Positions 5,798 to 12,985 of a stretch of 18,112 nt of DNA are shown one piece after another (the stretch's first letter is position 1; the number at the start of each line of letters is the position of its first letter). A model generated the notes under the pieces. That model was not told the DNA's origin, did no database searches, and worked only from the letters and a program-made list of their open reading frames with translations. Both the position numbers and the translations under genes were made by a program. Source of the stretch: Gammaproteobacteria bacterium GWE2_37_16 (GTDB lineage: Bacteria; Pseudomonadota; Gammaproteobacteria; UBA9339); contig MGXG01000092.1 of assembly GCA_001801285.1 (NCBI GenBank), positions 1 through 18,112 of the forward strand. The letters are read 5' to 3'.

Positions 5798-7669
5798 CTA
5801 TTTTTTCTTCGGTAACCCTATCGAAATAGTCTTCAAAACCTTGCTACCGTAAATTAAATTAATCGCGGCACGAGTAAATACAATAGATGTCATCATGGAA
5901 GTCATTAAACCAATAGTAAGCATCACAGCAAAACCTTTAACTGACCCTGTTCCCAAAGCAAATAACACCAACGCCACAATCAATGTCGTTACGTTTGCAT
6001 CGACAATGGTTACCAAAGCCCGTGAATAACCAGAATAAATACTGGCTTGTGGGCTAATGCCATTACGCAATTCTTCACGAATACGTTCATAAATCAAAAC
6101 ATTCGCATCGACCGCCATACCAACAGTCAAAACAATACCGGCGACACTAGGTAAAGTCATCGTGACTCCCAAAATAGAAGAAATTGCTACTATGAAAACT
6201 AAGTTCAAAAACAGTGCCATATTAGCAATTAAACCAAATAGCCGATAATAAAGTGCCATAAACAAAATCACGAAAACAAAACCAACAACAACCGAAATAA
6301 CACCTTTGTGAATATTCGACTTACCCGCACTAGGTCCAATAGTCGATTCTTCTACAAAACTTAACGGGGCCTCCAAAGCTCCAGAACGTAAAAGCAAAGC
6401 TAAGTTTGCCGCATACTTATCGCTGCGCAAACCAGTAATTTCAAAACTCATACCTAAAGCCGACTGAATCGTCGCAACACTGATGATTTTTTGTTCCTGG
6501 TGAGATTCCTGAATCGGCTTACCATTGACCATTTTTTCTTCAGTTTTGGTTTCCACATAAACAACTGCCATTGGTTTGCCAATGTTTTCCGCGGTTGTAC
6601 GGCTAAACAAACTCTCACCGCCACCACCTAAACGAACACTCACTGCTGGTCTGCCATCTTGTGAGTATGATGCTGTTGCATAAGTAATCGCACTACCTTG
6701 CAAAATAACTTGTTCTTTCAGTAAAATTGGGCGGTTTTCATATTGATAAAGTTTGGAACCGATTGGAACGTCACCGGCAAGAGCACTGGCTGTGTCATGC
6801 TCAACATCAACCATTTGAAAGCGTAAAGTTGCTGTTTTACCAATAAGATCTTTAGCACGTGCCGTATCCAGCACTCCTGGTAAATCAACACTGATATGGT
6901 TGGGTCCCTGTTGCTGCACAATCGCTTCGCTCACTCCCAGTTCATTCACACGATTGCGCAAAATAGTCATAGTCTGATCTACAGCATAACTAACTACTTT
7001 AAAAACTGCCGCTTCAGAAAGAGTTGCCTGTAAAGCAAAATCACCACTTACAGCTGTTCTTGTCCAAAGATAATCATTAAAATGCTGACTCACAATAGCA
7101 AAAGCACGATCCAAACTAGCCTGATCACGAAAATGAATAGTGAGCCCTTGTGGTTGTTTACGTGCAATACTTACATAACGAATGCCTTCGGTACGTAAAT
7201 TATCGCCGATAGCATGTAAATCACTTTCAGCATGCGCCCGTAAAAGATCGTTTGTTCCAACTTCCAATAAAAAATGTACACCACCTTGCAAATCCAAACC
7301 CATTTTCATAGGATTTGCACCCAAAGCTAAAAGCCATTTTGGGGTACGTGGAGCAAGGTTTAATGCCACAATATAATTCTCCCCAAGCGCATTCTTCAAT
7401 TCCTCACGCGCTTTTAACTGGGTATCAGTGTCAGAAAAACGAATCAATAAATTCTCATTTTCCTTCACAGCAGCTAAATAATGAAGTTTAGCTTTTTGTA
7501 AAATTTGTTTTACTTGCGGCAATGTATTAGCAGAAAATACTATTTCATTACTGGCGCTAATTTGTACCGATGGATCTTCCCCAAATAAATTCGGGGCCGC
7601 GTAAATCAAACCGATCACAAAAATGAACAGTAACAACCAATTTTTCCAAAGCGGGTAACGGTTTTGCAT
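5798..7669 (-). CDS. secD: protein translocase subunit SecD
   Basis: SecD is the proton-driven RND-type accessory of the Sec translocon that helps pull proteins out on the periplasmic side. From ATG at 7669 it has 623 residues (E. coli 615). One N-terminal membrane helix (about 10-28) is followed by a large periplasmic domain beginning with the signature MGLDLQGGVHFLLEV. Five C-terminal helices include GMAVDANVLIYERIREELRNG, whose Asp is implicated in proton transport. An in-frame TTG at 7675 also exists, but the ATG is preferred; neither has a strong ribosome site. yajC precedes it at a 134-base distance. The usual downstream partner secF is absent: next come a hairpin repeat and tpiA. It is not a SecDF fusion. 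Confidence 0.96.
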   Translation of the reverse strand: MQNRYPLWKNWLLLFIFVIGLIYAAPNLFGEDPSVQISASNEIVFSANTLPQVKQILQKAKLHYLAAVKENENLLIRFSDTDTQLKAREELKNALGENYIVALNLAPRTPKWLLALGANPMKMGLDLQGGVHFLLEVGTNDLLRAHAESDLHAIGDNLRTEGIRYVSIARKQPQGLTIHFRDQASLDRAFAIVSQHFNDYLWTRTAVSGDFALQATLSEAAVFKVVSYAVDQTMTILRNRVNELGVSEAIVQQQGPNHISVDLPGVLDTARAKDLIGKTATLRFQMVDVEHDTASALAGDVPIGSKLYQYENRPILLKEQVILQGSAITYATASYSQDGRPAVSVRLGGGGESLFSRTTAENIGKPMAVVYVETKTEEKMVNGKPIQESHQEQKIISVATIQSALGMSFEITGLRSDKYAANLALLLRSGALEAPLSFVEESTIGPSAGKSNIHKGVISVVVGFVFVILFMALYYRLFGLIANMALFLNLVFIVAISSILGVTMTLPSVAGIVLTVGMAVDANVLIYERIREELRNGISPQASIYSGYSRALVTIVDANVTTLIVALVLFALGTGSVKGFAVMLTIGLMTSMMTSIVFTRAAINLIYGSKVLKTISIGLPKKK

Positions 7670-7723
7670 AGTCAAATATCTGAAAATTTCAAAACATTTA
7701 AAATAACATCTTGATTTACAATG

Positions 7724-7789
7724 AAATTACTCTTACATATCTGAAGATTTTTGGAGGAAGTTATAGACTTCTTTTCGATAGAGTAATTT
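7724..7789. repeat. nested inverted repeat between yajC and secD
   Basis: AAATTACTCT (7724-7733) and AGAGTAATTT (7780-7789) are perfect 10-base reverse complements. Inside lies a smaller hairpin, GAAGT-TATAG-ACTTC (7757-7771). The structure fills half of the yajC-secD gap and would form in their shared RNA, where it could be a weak terminator or processing site, or a decayed repeat. Confidence 0.4.
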
Positions 7790-7803
7790 AATTTCCCGTC
7801 AAA

Positions 7804-8154
7804 TTACTCGGCAGATTTAATCGTTCCTCTTGGCACGCATGCTACAATAGCACTTTTCTGGATAGTCACATTTACGTCTTTGCCAAGACTTAAAATGATA
7901 AAATTATCATTTATGTTTTCTATTTTGCCAAGAATACCGCCACTAGTTATAACCTCATCCCCCTTTTGTAAGCTGCTCATGAGATTTTTTTGATCTTTAG
8001 CTCGTTTGGCTTGAGGACGAATGACCATAAAATACATAAAAAGGATAATGATCAAAAAAAGTGGCAACATGGAAAGTATGCCTTGTTGCGGACTGGCTGC
8101 AGCAGTATCAGCAGCATAAGCGTTTGTGATACCTAAAATGGCTAAAAAATTCAT
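7804..8154 (-). CDS. yajC: preprotein translocase subunit YajC
   Basis: The 116-residue single-pass inner-membrane protein associates with SecDF. It has an N-terminal secretion-like stretch ending AYAADTAA, one membrane helix (about 29-46), then the family signature YFMVIRPQAKRAKDQKNLMSSLQKGDEVITSGGILGKI and a small beta-rich cytoplasmic domain. ATG at 8154 has AAGGGG upstream, a good ribosome site. It precedes secD as in most proteobacteria. tgt, its frequent upstream neighbour in that cluster, lies about 5 kb away in this window, with fmt and others between. Confidence 0.95.
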   Translation of the reverse strand: MNFLAILGITNAYAADTAAASPQQGILSMLPLFLIIILFMYFMVIRPQAKRAKDQKNLMSSLQKGDEVITSGGILGKIENINDNFIILSLGKDVNVTIQKSAIVACVPRGTIKSAE

Positions 8155-8234
8155 TGTATTGATCCCCTTAAAAATTGTTAAAAATAAACCCCGCTAATTT
8201 ACCTTGTTTTGAAGTTCGGCGCAAATTTAGAAAT

Positions 8235-9185
8235 TCAATTATTAATTAAAGTGAATTTCTTGCCTACGCTAAACATTTCCTTCCTCGCCTTCAAAACCTC
8301 ACCAACTGGCAAAACCTTCCCCCCTGGTAGTTGTATTTCCAAAAGACGTAAAACACCATCTCCAGTTATCACATCGATACCTTCTTTATTGCTCTTTATA
8401 ATCGTACCTACAACTTCAATATTTTGCGCTTCAGTAAGTGGCAGAGCTTTAAAAACTCTTACGATAAATTCTCCAATTTGCGTAAAGGCAATCGGCCAGG
8501 GATTAAAAGCACACACCATGCGGTCAATTTCTATTGCACTTTTATGCCAATCGATCATTGCTTCTTCTTTGGTGATTTTTGCCGCATAACAAGTTTGAGT
8601 ATCATCTTGCGGTATAGCTTTTGCAATACCGTTTTCCAGCTCCTCCAAAACCGAAAGTAACATTTTCGCACCCAACTCTGCCAAACGCGGCTCAACTGTA
8701 GCTGTTGTATCTTGTGGTCCAAGCAATATACTTTCTTGCCTGAAAATCGCCCCCGTATCCAAACCTACATCCATCTGCATAATAGTTAAACCAGTCATAG
8801 CATCACCAGCTAAAATGGCACGTTGCATTGGAGCTGCGCCCCTCCAGCGAGGCAGTAAAGAAGGATGAATATTGACACAACCTAATCGCGGTATAGTTAA
8901 AACTTCTTTAGGTAATAACAGTCCACAAGCAACATCAACCAAAACATCAGCTGCAAAACCCTTTAATTGCTCTAAAGCCGCATAATCTTTTAAAGAAAGC
9001 GGCTGCACAACTGTTAAATTTGCTGCCAATGCCATTTGTTTAACTGGACTTGCCGTCAACCGTAAACCCCGACCAGCTGGGCAGTCTGGTTTGGTATAAA
9101 CAGCACAGATTTCATGTTTTGAATTTAGTAATGCCTTTAATGCCGGTAAAGCAAATTCAGGTGTGCCAGCGAAAATGACTTTCAT
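8235..9185 (-). CDS. fmt: methionyl-tRNA formyltransferase
   Basis: Fmt transfers a formyl group from 10-formyl-tetrahydrofolate to initiator Met-tRNA. From ATG at 9185 it has 316 residues (E. coli 315). MKVIFAGTPEFALPALKALL opens the Rossmann domain. The catalytic set is Asn105 and His107 in NIHPSLLPRWRGAAPMQRA, plus Asp143 in MDVGLDTG. The C-terminal tRNA-binding domain starts near residue 200 and contains FNPWPIAF. A TTG-initiated extension to 9221 is open but not conserved, so the ATG is chosen; no clear Shine-Dalgarno precedes it. The loop usually reading VAYGL is VACGL here (residue 87), outside the catalytic triad. def, the common partner, is not adjacent; yajC follows 80 bases downstream. 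Confidence 0.96.
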   Translation of the reverse strand: MKVIFAGTPEFALPALKALLNSKHEICAVYTKPDCPAGRGLRLTASPVKQMALAANLTVVQPLSLKDYAALEQLKGFAADVLVDVACGLLLPKEVLTIPRLGCVNIHPSLLPRWRGAAPMQRAILAGDAMTGLTIMQMDVGLDTGAIFRQESILLGPQDTTATVEPRLAELGAKMLLSVLEELENGIAKAIPQDDTQTCYAAKITKEEAMIDWHKSAIEIDRMVCAFNPWPIAFTQIGEFIVRVFKALPLTEAQNIEVVGTIIKSNKEGIDVITGDGVLRLLEIQLPGGKVLPVGEVLKARKEMFSVGKKFTLINN

Positions 9186-9365
9186 GGATATAAAACGAAA
9201 AAATTCAAGGTTTAAAAACAACCAATTGATTTACATGGCAATTTCATTTACATACCAGCACTTTTGGTACTTTGCCCTTTCATAACGATCAATTATTAGA
9301 TTTTCAGCTAGTTATATAAAACTGTCGTATACCAAGATAAGTGCTTTGCTTTAGGAAAACACAAT

Positions 9366-10166
9366 TTAATGTGCGCCAGGCAAAAACAAAACATTACTGG
9401 AATCTTGTGAGTCGATTTTGAAATCAGACGGGCGATGATAATAACCGACAATGCTTGAATCAATGGTACTGGCACGTAAACTGTCTAAAGGCAAAACATC
9501 GGCGCGAGCAGAATCTTCCGCTTGAACCATAACTTGATTAGTACGTAAATACTTGGCATCCAAATAAGCATGATCAGATAAATCTGCAAACAAACGATAA
9601 CTTTGTCCTGCTAAATAAATGACACCGTTTTTATTACTACGCACAGTAACTTTGTCACTTGCCAACCAGGAAAAAGCTATCTTGCCCTGTCCTTGTTGTT
9701 CTATTTCTACTCGAGCAGCAAAAATTTGTCCTTTGACATCAATATCACTCCTACCCTGACCAACAACCTGTAAATTTAAAACTTCCAATTTGTTAGCTTT
9801 CAATAACACCCCTAATCCAAGACGCATTTTTTGTAAAAAAGAAGCAGTAATATAAACTGTAGAACAATAAGGTCGATCCGCAGGAGCCTGCACTAATAAC
9901 CCATGTCTCCCGTTATGCACAACATATTTGCCTAACGTTTCCTGATCACCCAATAACGTCAAAGTTTGTTGTTTACCTTGAGTAACTATCACATTTACTG
10001 GTCCAATAATAGTCAACTGATTAAAGCGCAATGATCCGTATTTTTGCGTTAACATTACGGGGGGCTTTGCTCCGCGATGCCACCAATTTGAAGTAGCGCA
10101 ACCAGTTAAATTAAACAAACCGATTAATACAAAACTAAATGTAAAAACAGATAATAATTTTTTCAT
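9366..10166 (-). CDS. lipoprotein with GIN (DUF2807) beta-helix domain
   Basis: The 266-residue protein begins MKKLLSVFTF with a hydrophobic core and a lipobox LTGC (Cys23), so it is predicted to be lipidated and held at the membrane. From about residue 45 it shows the repeating short-strand pattern of the GIN domain (DUF2807, putative autotransporter adhesin head), as in FNQLTIIGPVNVIVTQGKQQTLTLLGD and later IEQQGQGKI and TIDSSIVGYY, which builds a right-handed beta-helix. Function in the family is unknown; surface or envelope binding is a guess. ATG at 10166 overlaps the nitroreductase stop by four bases (ATGA), so the two genes are coupled. Confidence 0.8.
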   Translation of the reverse strand: MKKLLSVFTFSFVLIGLFNLTGCATSNWWHRGAKPPVMLTQKYGSLRFNQLTIIGPVNVIVTQGKQQTLTLLGDQETLGKYVVHNGRHGLLVQAPADRPYCSTVYITASFLQKMRLGLGVLLKANKLEVLNLQVVGQGRSDIDVKGQIFAARVEIEQQGQGKIAFSWLASDKVTVRSNKNGVIYLAGQSYRLFADLSDHAYLDAKYLRTNQVMVQAEDSARADVLPLDSLRASTIDSSIVGYYHRPSDFKIDSQDSSNVLFLPGAH

Positions 10167-10687
10167 AAAAATTTTGACAACCAACGATTATAATGCACCC
10201 GCTCATCACTATAGCGATCTTGAGCCGTTTGCAAAACATCAGAATAACCGATCGGAATAATATTAAAAGGGGTAACTGCATCAGGAATATTAAGCAGTTT
10301 TTTCATTGCTACAACACGATCTTCACGAGGATAAACACCAACCCAAACAGCACCAAGCCCCAAAGCACGCACAGCAAGCAAAATATTTTCTGTCGCGGCA
10401 GCAACATCTTGTATCCAAAAATCCTTGTATCTTTCTACCGTTGTAGCCGCACAAACTACAATAGCTAAAGGCGCTTCCTGACACATTTTAGCATTCGGGT
10501 GAAAATCAGCGATTTGATTTAAAATAGCCCGATCATCAACAATAATAAAATGCCAAGGTTGATTATTTCCAGCTGACGGAGCACTCATTGCCGCTCGCAA
10601 AACTTGATCAATAATTTTCTTCTCAACTAGTTTGTTTTCAAATCTACGCACACTTCTGCGTGTTAAAATCGTTTCTAAAGCTTCCAT
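10163..10687 (-). CDS. nitroreductase-family FMN oxidoreductase
   Basis: The 174-residue protein has the family's phosphate-binding start TRRSVRRFE (9-17), then AAMSAPSAGNNQPWHFIIVDD, the mid segment DVAAATENILLAVRALGLGAVWVGVYP (95-120) and the C-terminal PIGYSD. These proteins bind FMN, usually as dimers, and reduce nitro-aromatics, quinones or other acceptors with NAD(P)H; the natural substrate cannot be told from sequence. It is shorter than NfsB-type enzymes and closer to the compact ~170-residue subgroup common in archaea and anaerobes. ATG at 10687 has only a weak AAGA ribosome site. It overlaps the next gene by ATGA and lies downstream of the histone-like gene, separated by a hairpin. 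Confidence 0.9.
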   Translation of the reverse strand: MEALETILTRRSVRRFENKLVEKKIIDQVLRAAMSAPSAGNNQPWHFIIVDDRAILNQIADFHPNAKMCQEAPLAIVVCAATTVERYKDFWIQDVAAATENILLAVRALGLGAVWVGVYPREDRVVAMKKLLNIPDAVTPFNIIPIGYSDVLQTAQDRYSDERVHYNRWLSKFL

Positions 10688-10725
10688 GATTTTTCTTAAA
10701 AAGAATATGCTTTTTTATTTCTCTC

Positions 10726-10769
10726 CAAAACCGCTCCTCGAACTTCACCTGCAAGAAAGAGCGGTTTTG
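10726..10769 (-). terminator. 11-bp stem-loop after the histone-like gene
   Basis: CAAAACCGCTC (10726-10736) and GAGCGGTTTTG (10759-10769) are perfect reverse complements around a 22-base loop, starting 22 bases after the stop of the histone-like gene. It could end or attenuate transcription before the nitroreductase gene. The T-run expected of a classic intrinsic terminator is missing on both strands. Confidence 0.5.
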
Positions 10770-10791
10770 AAAAGACCAACAACCAAATAGA

Positions 10792-11037
10792 TTATTTCTT
10801 CTTTTTGGCTGGGCTGGTAACTTTTTTCACAGTAGTAGCCTTTTTTACAACGGCAGCTTTTTTAACAGCCGCCGCTTTTTTAACAGCCGCCGCTTTTTTA
10901 ACAGCCGCAACTTTTTTCACAGCAACAGCCTTCTTTACAGTAGCAACCTTTTTTGCAACTGACTTACTGGCAGCTTTGCATGATTTGGCGGTTGCTTTAC
11001 ATGGCTTGCTAGCTTTTTTACAAGGTTTGCATAGCAT
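10792..11037 (-). CDS. Lys/Ala-rich histone H1-like protein
   Basis: The 81-residue, extremely basic protein has two parts. The N-terminus (MLCKPCKKASKPCKATAKSC) has four cysteines at 3, 6, 13 and 20 set among lysines. From about residue 26 it is a run of six-residue repeats of the type VKKAAA, ending SPAKKKK. This composition is that of bacterial histone H1-like proteins such as chlamydial Hc2 and Coxiella Hq1, which bind and compact DNA, often in a resting developmental form. The cysteine cluster is not typical of Hc2 and suggests metal binding or disulfides. The frame is open to 11079, but AAAGGAG 8 bases before ATG 11037 fixes the start. Low complexity means homology is uncertain, although DNA binding is likely. 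Confidence 0.75.
   Translation of the reverse strand: MLCKPCKKASKPCKATAKSCKAASKSVAKKVATVKKAVAVKKVAAVKKAAAVKKAAAVKKAAVVKKATTVKKVTSPAKKKK
10856..10909 (-). repeat. 18-bp tandem repeat inside the histone-like gene
   Basis: Three tandem copies of GCTTTTTTAACAGCCGCC (plus-strand reading) occupy 10856-10873, 10874-10891 and 10892-10909; only the last base of the third differs. More diverged copies extend the pattern to roughly 10821-10955. Each unit encodes six residues (Lys-Lys-Ala-Ala-Val/Ala type), so copy-number change would keep the frame and alter the length of the basic tail. Confidence 0.85.
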
Positions 11038-11076
11038 GGTAATTTCTCCTTTATTTTTTACTTGTTTAGTATTCAA

Positions 11077-11092
11077 CATATTAATTAATATG
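11077..11092. promoter_or_regulatory. 16-bp perfect palindrome, possible operator of the histone-like gene
   Basis: CATATTAATTAATATG is a perfect palindrome lying just downstream of the putative -10 at 11101-11106 and upstream of the ribosome site. In that position it would cover roughly +2 to +17 of the transcript, where a dimeric repressor could block initiation. Its all-AT core means chance or a structural role cannot be excluded. Confidence 0.4.
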
Positions 11093-11100
11093 TCTTTTGC

Positions 11101-11109
11101 AGTATACCA
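11101..11109 (-). promoter_or_regulatory. extended -10 promoter of the histone-like gene
   Basis: On the minus strand the sequence reads TGGTATACT, an extended -10 (TGn followed by TATACT, 5 of 6 to consensus). No good -35 lies 17 bases upstream, which is acceptable for extended -10 promoters. It is about 64 bases from the ATG at 11037. Confidence 0.5.
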
Positions 11110-11154
11110 AAAAAGTAAATAAACAACAGAAAGTATTGCTTAACAAAAAAAATT

Positions 11155-12729
11155 TTATTTACAAGCCCAAATTCTTTTCGCTTCACCTGCATCAACGCTT
11201 AACTGCGATCCCGATACTGCTTGAGCTTCTCTTTTTGCGGTAAAAAAAGAATTATGCGCACTTGAAAAACTTATACTTGATGTTGGCGATAGTATTAGTG
11301 ATGATTCCGAAACAGAAGCAACTGTAAAACTCATTGATTGCTCGATAACATCAGTTACGGAAGCATTTGAAGAGCTGTTTATAATTACAACTGGTTGTAA
11401 CAACCCCATGATCTGCTGCTTCAATACAAGCAAAGCTGAAGAAAACTGATCTGATTGCATTTCCGACGCTTGCGATTTTTCATCAAAATGGTCCCGAAAT
11501 TTACTCACTATTTCAGTTAACATATCCGCTCTTTCCGGTTGGATACTACTTATTTTTTTTTGTATCAAATCAGCTAGAAGCCATTTTTTTTCACCCATTG
11601 CATACAATAAAAAATGATTCATGTCCTCCATATCTAAAGTACCCAAATTAGCTCCATACTCAAAAAGCAAAGTTGCTTTATCAAATTGATTCGTAAGTAT
11701 AGCATGCTTTAAAACGGATGTTCCTTTATAGGTAAAATTTACGTCAATTGGTAAATTACCTTCAAGTAAACGTCGTAAAATATCTGAACAAACATCTTGT
11801 AAATCTACCACTGAAGCAAATAAACTTGGCACATAAGGTTTATCTTTTCTAACAAAGTTAACACCTGCAGGATATTGTTTTAAAAGTAATAAAGCCATAT
11901 TAATCCCTCTCCCAGCCAATAAAAATAAAATATGAACCCCCTCATCCTCCTCACCCAAACGATTATAACGCTGCTCAATTACGCGTTGTACTGAAACTCC
12001 ATCCTCTATTAATTTTCGCACCAATTCAAAATTCGCATTTAACACAGCTTCTAACATAACCATCTCATAATATCCCGAGTTCTCAGAAGATAATGGATTA
12101 GCAGCTAATTTCGCTAAAACAAAATCCCAGTCACGGTTTTGAGCCGCCGATACAACATCAATTAATGAATATCCACATTTAGCCTCAATTTGACCATCAT
12201 CATTACTGATTAATCCGCTCCCTGAATCACACCCAGAAAAAAAAGTAACATATGATTGGCTGCTATTGCTAGAATTAAAACTTGATCCACCTACTAAATC
12301 ATATCCAGAAAAAGAATCCAAATATGATCGGCTGCCATTACTAAAACTAAAACTTGATCCACTTGCTGAATCACATCCAGAAAAAGAATTCAAATATGAT
12401 TGACTCCTATTGCTAGAATTAAAACTTGATCCACTTGCTAAATCATTAATAATCTCTTGCCCATCCTCTACACTACTCGGCACATCATTAGCTACCACTG
12501 CCATCGACACGCCACTTTCTTCAGAGTCCTCATATTCAATAACTGTACTAGGTCCAGATTGTGGAAATAAGCCATCTTCATTTTGAGGAAGATGGTTCAA
12601 AAGAGCTTCACCATGATCTTGTGCACTATTTTCTTCTAGAAAGAAATCATCCTTGGCAAAAAGCTGAATATCGTCCAAAGACAAAGCATTTTGGTTTTGA
12701 GCGGCGGCACTAATGGCTGGATTTAACAT
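11155..12729 (-). CDS. ankyrin-like repeat protein with serine-rich tandem repeats, candidate secreted effector
   Basis: This is a 524-residue protein without a signal peptide. An acidic, low-complexity N-terminus leads into three 24-residue Ser-rich repeats (residues about 99-170; pattern SGSSFNSSN.SQSYL..FSGCD). Residues 190-400 form degenerate ankyrin-like helix pairs, for example VMLEAVLNANFELVRKLIEDG, SVLKHAILTNQFDKATLLFEYGANL and LLYAMGEKKWLLADLIQ. A helical stretch and a Ser-rich tail ending in a charged segment follow. Ankyrin proteins of this style are common type IV effectors in Legionella and Coxiella, but no secretion gene is present here. An earlier ATG at 12744 lacks a ribosome site; ATG 12729 has GAGGA 8 bases upstream and is chosen. 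Function and target are unknown. Confidence 0.75.
   Translation of the reverse strand: MLNPAISAAAQNQNALSLDDIQLFAKDDFFLEENSAQDHGEALLNHLPQNEDGLFPQSGPSTVIEYEDSEESGVSMAVVANDVPSSVEDGQEIINDLASGSSFNSSNRSQSYLNSFSGCDSASGSSFSFSNGSRSYLDSFSGYDLVGGSSFNSSNSSQSYVTFFSGCDSGSGLISNDDGQIEAKCGYSLIDVVSAAQNRDWDFVLAKLAANPLSSENSGYYEMVMLEAVLNANFELVRKLIEDGVSVQRVIEQRYNRLGEEDEGVHILFLLAGRGINMALLLLKQYPAGVNFVRKDKPYVPSLFASVVDLQDVCSDILRRLLEGNLPIDVNFTYKGTSVLKHAILTNQFDKATLLFEYGANLGTLDMEDMNHFLLYAMGEKKWLLADLIQKKISSIQPERADMLTEIVSKFRDHFDEKSQASEMQSDQFSSALLVLKQQIMGLLQPVVIINSSSNASVTDVIEQSMSFTVASVSESSLILSPTSSISFSSAHNSFFTAKREAQAVSGSQLSVDAGEAKRIWACK
12220..12435 (-). repeat. three 72-bp tandem repeats in the ankyrin-like gene
   Basis: Three consecutive 72-base units (12364-12435, 12292-12363, 12220-12291) encode 24-residue Ser-rich repeats that share GSSF, SxSY and FSGxD positions. 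Units are similar at DNA level, which indicates fairly recent tandem duplication. Because the unit is a multiple of three, copy number can change without a frameshift. Confidence 0.85.
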
Positions 12730-12859
12730 AACAAAATTCCTCATGTATCATTTTTAATAAAAAAGAATGTAAATAATTTATTTAGTTATTGATAATACAA
12801 GACATTTCTTAAGGGAACCTTGGTAAGTATAGATAATTTATATGTTTTATTAAAATTAC

Positions 12860-12888
12860 ATTATATGATATGCGTCTTTATTTTTCAC
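12860..12888 (-). promoter_or_regulatory. putative promoter of the ankyrin-like gene
   Basis: On the minus strand a perfect -10 TATAAT (12860-12865) is preceded, after a 17-base spacer, by GTGAAA (12883-12888, 4 of 6 to TTGACA). Transcription would start near 12853, giving a leader of about 120 bases before ATG 12729. The -35 lies inside one arm of the inverted repeat at 12883-12936. In such AT-rich DNA this remains a prediction. Confidence 0.45.
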
Positions 12889-12936
12889 ATAAAAAAATTG
12901 CGCGGGGTTTTTAGATATTCTAAAAATGATGTGAAA
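12883..12936. repeat. nested stem-loop downstream of tgt
   Basis: TTTCACAT (12883-12890) and ATGTGAAA (12929-12936) are perfect 8-base reverse complements. Inside is TTTTTAG-ATATT-CTAAAAA (12908-12926). It lies 50-103 bases past the tgt stop and could serve as its terminator in an AT-rich genome, or as an operator overlapping the ankyrin-like gene's -35 box. Confidence 0.4.
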
Positions 12937-12985
12937 GTTGGATTTTCAATTTCCTTTATTTGCTTTCCATTTCGTTTCCGTGAAA

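Noticed and set aside
5798..7669. Possible SecDF fusion
   Set aside because: The protein ends after one set of C-terminal helices at 623 residues, the normal SecD length.
8209..8589. 126-codon plus-strand ORF opposite fmt
   Set aside because: It is a shadow of fmt, whose catalytic motifs and length are fully conserved on the minus strand.
10805..11122. 105-codon plus-strand ORF rich in Phe, Thr and Ala
   Set aside because: It is the antisense reading of the Lys/Ala tandem repeats. The minus frame has a strong ribosome site and promoter; the plus frame has neither.
12769..12830. PmrA-like CTTAA...CTT motif upstream of the ankyrin-like gene
   Set aside because: Compared with the Legionella/Coxiella PmrA box only the first half resembles the consensus, and the spacing and second half do not fit. 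The match is not above chance in AT-rich DNA.
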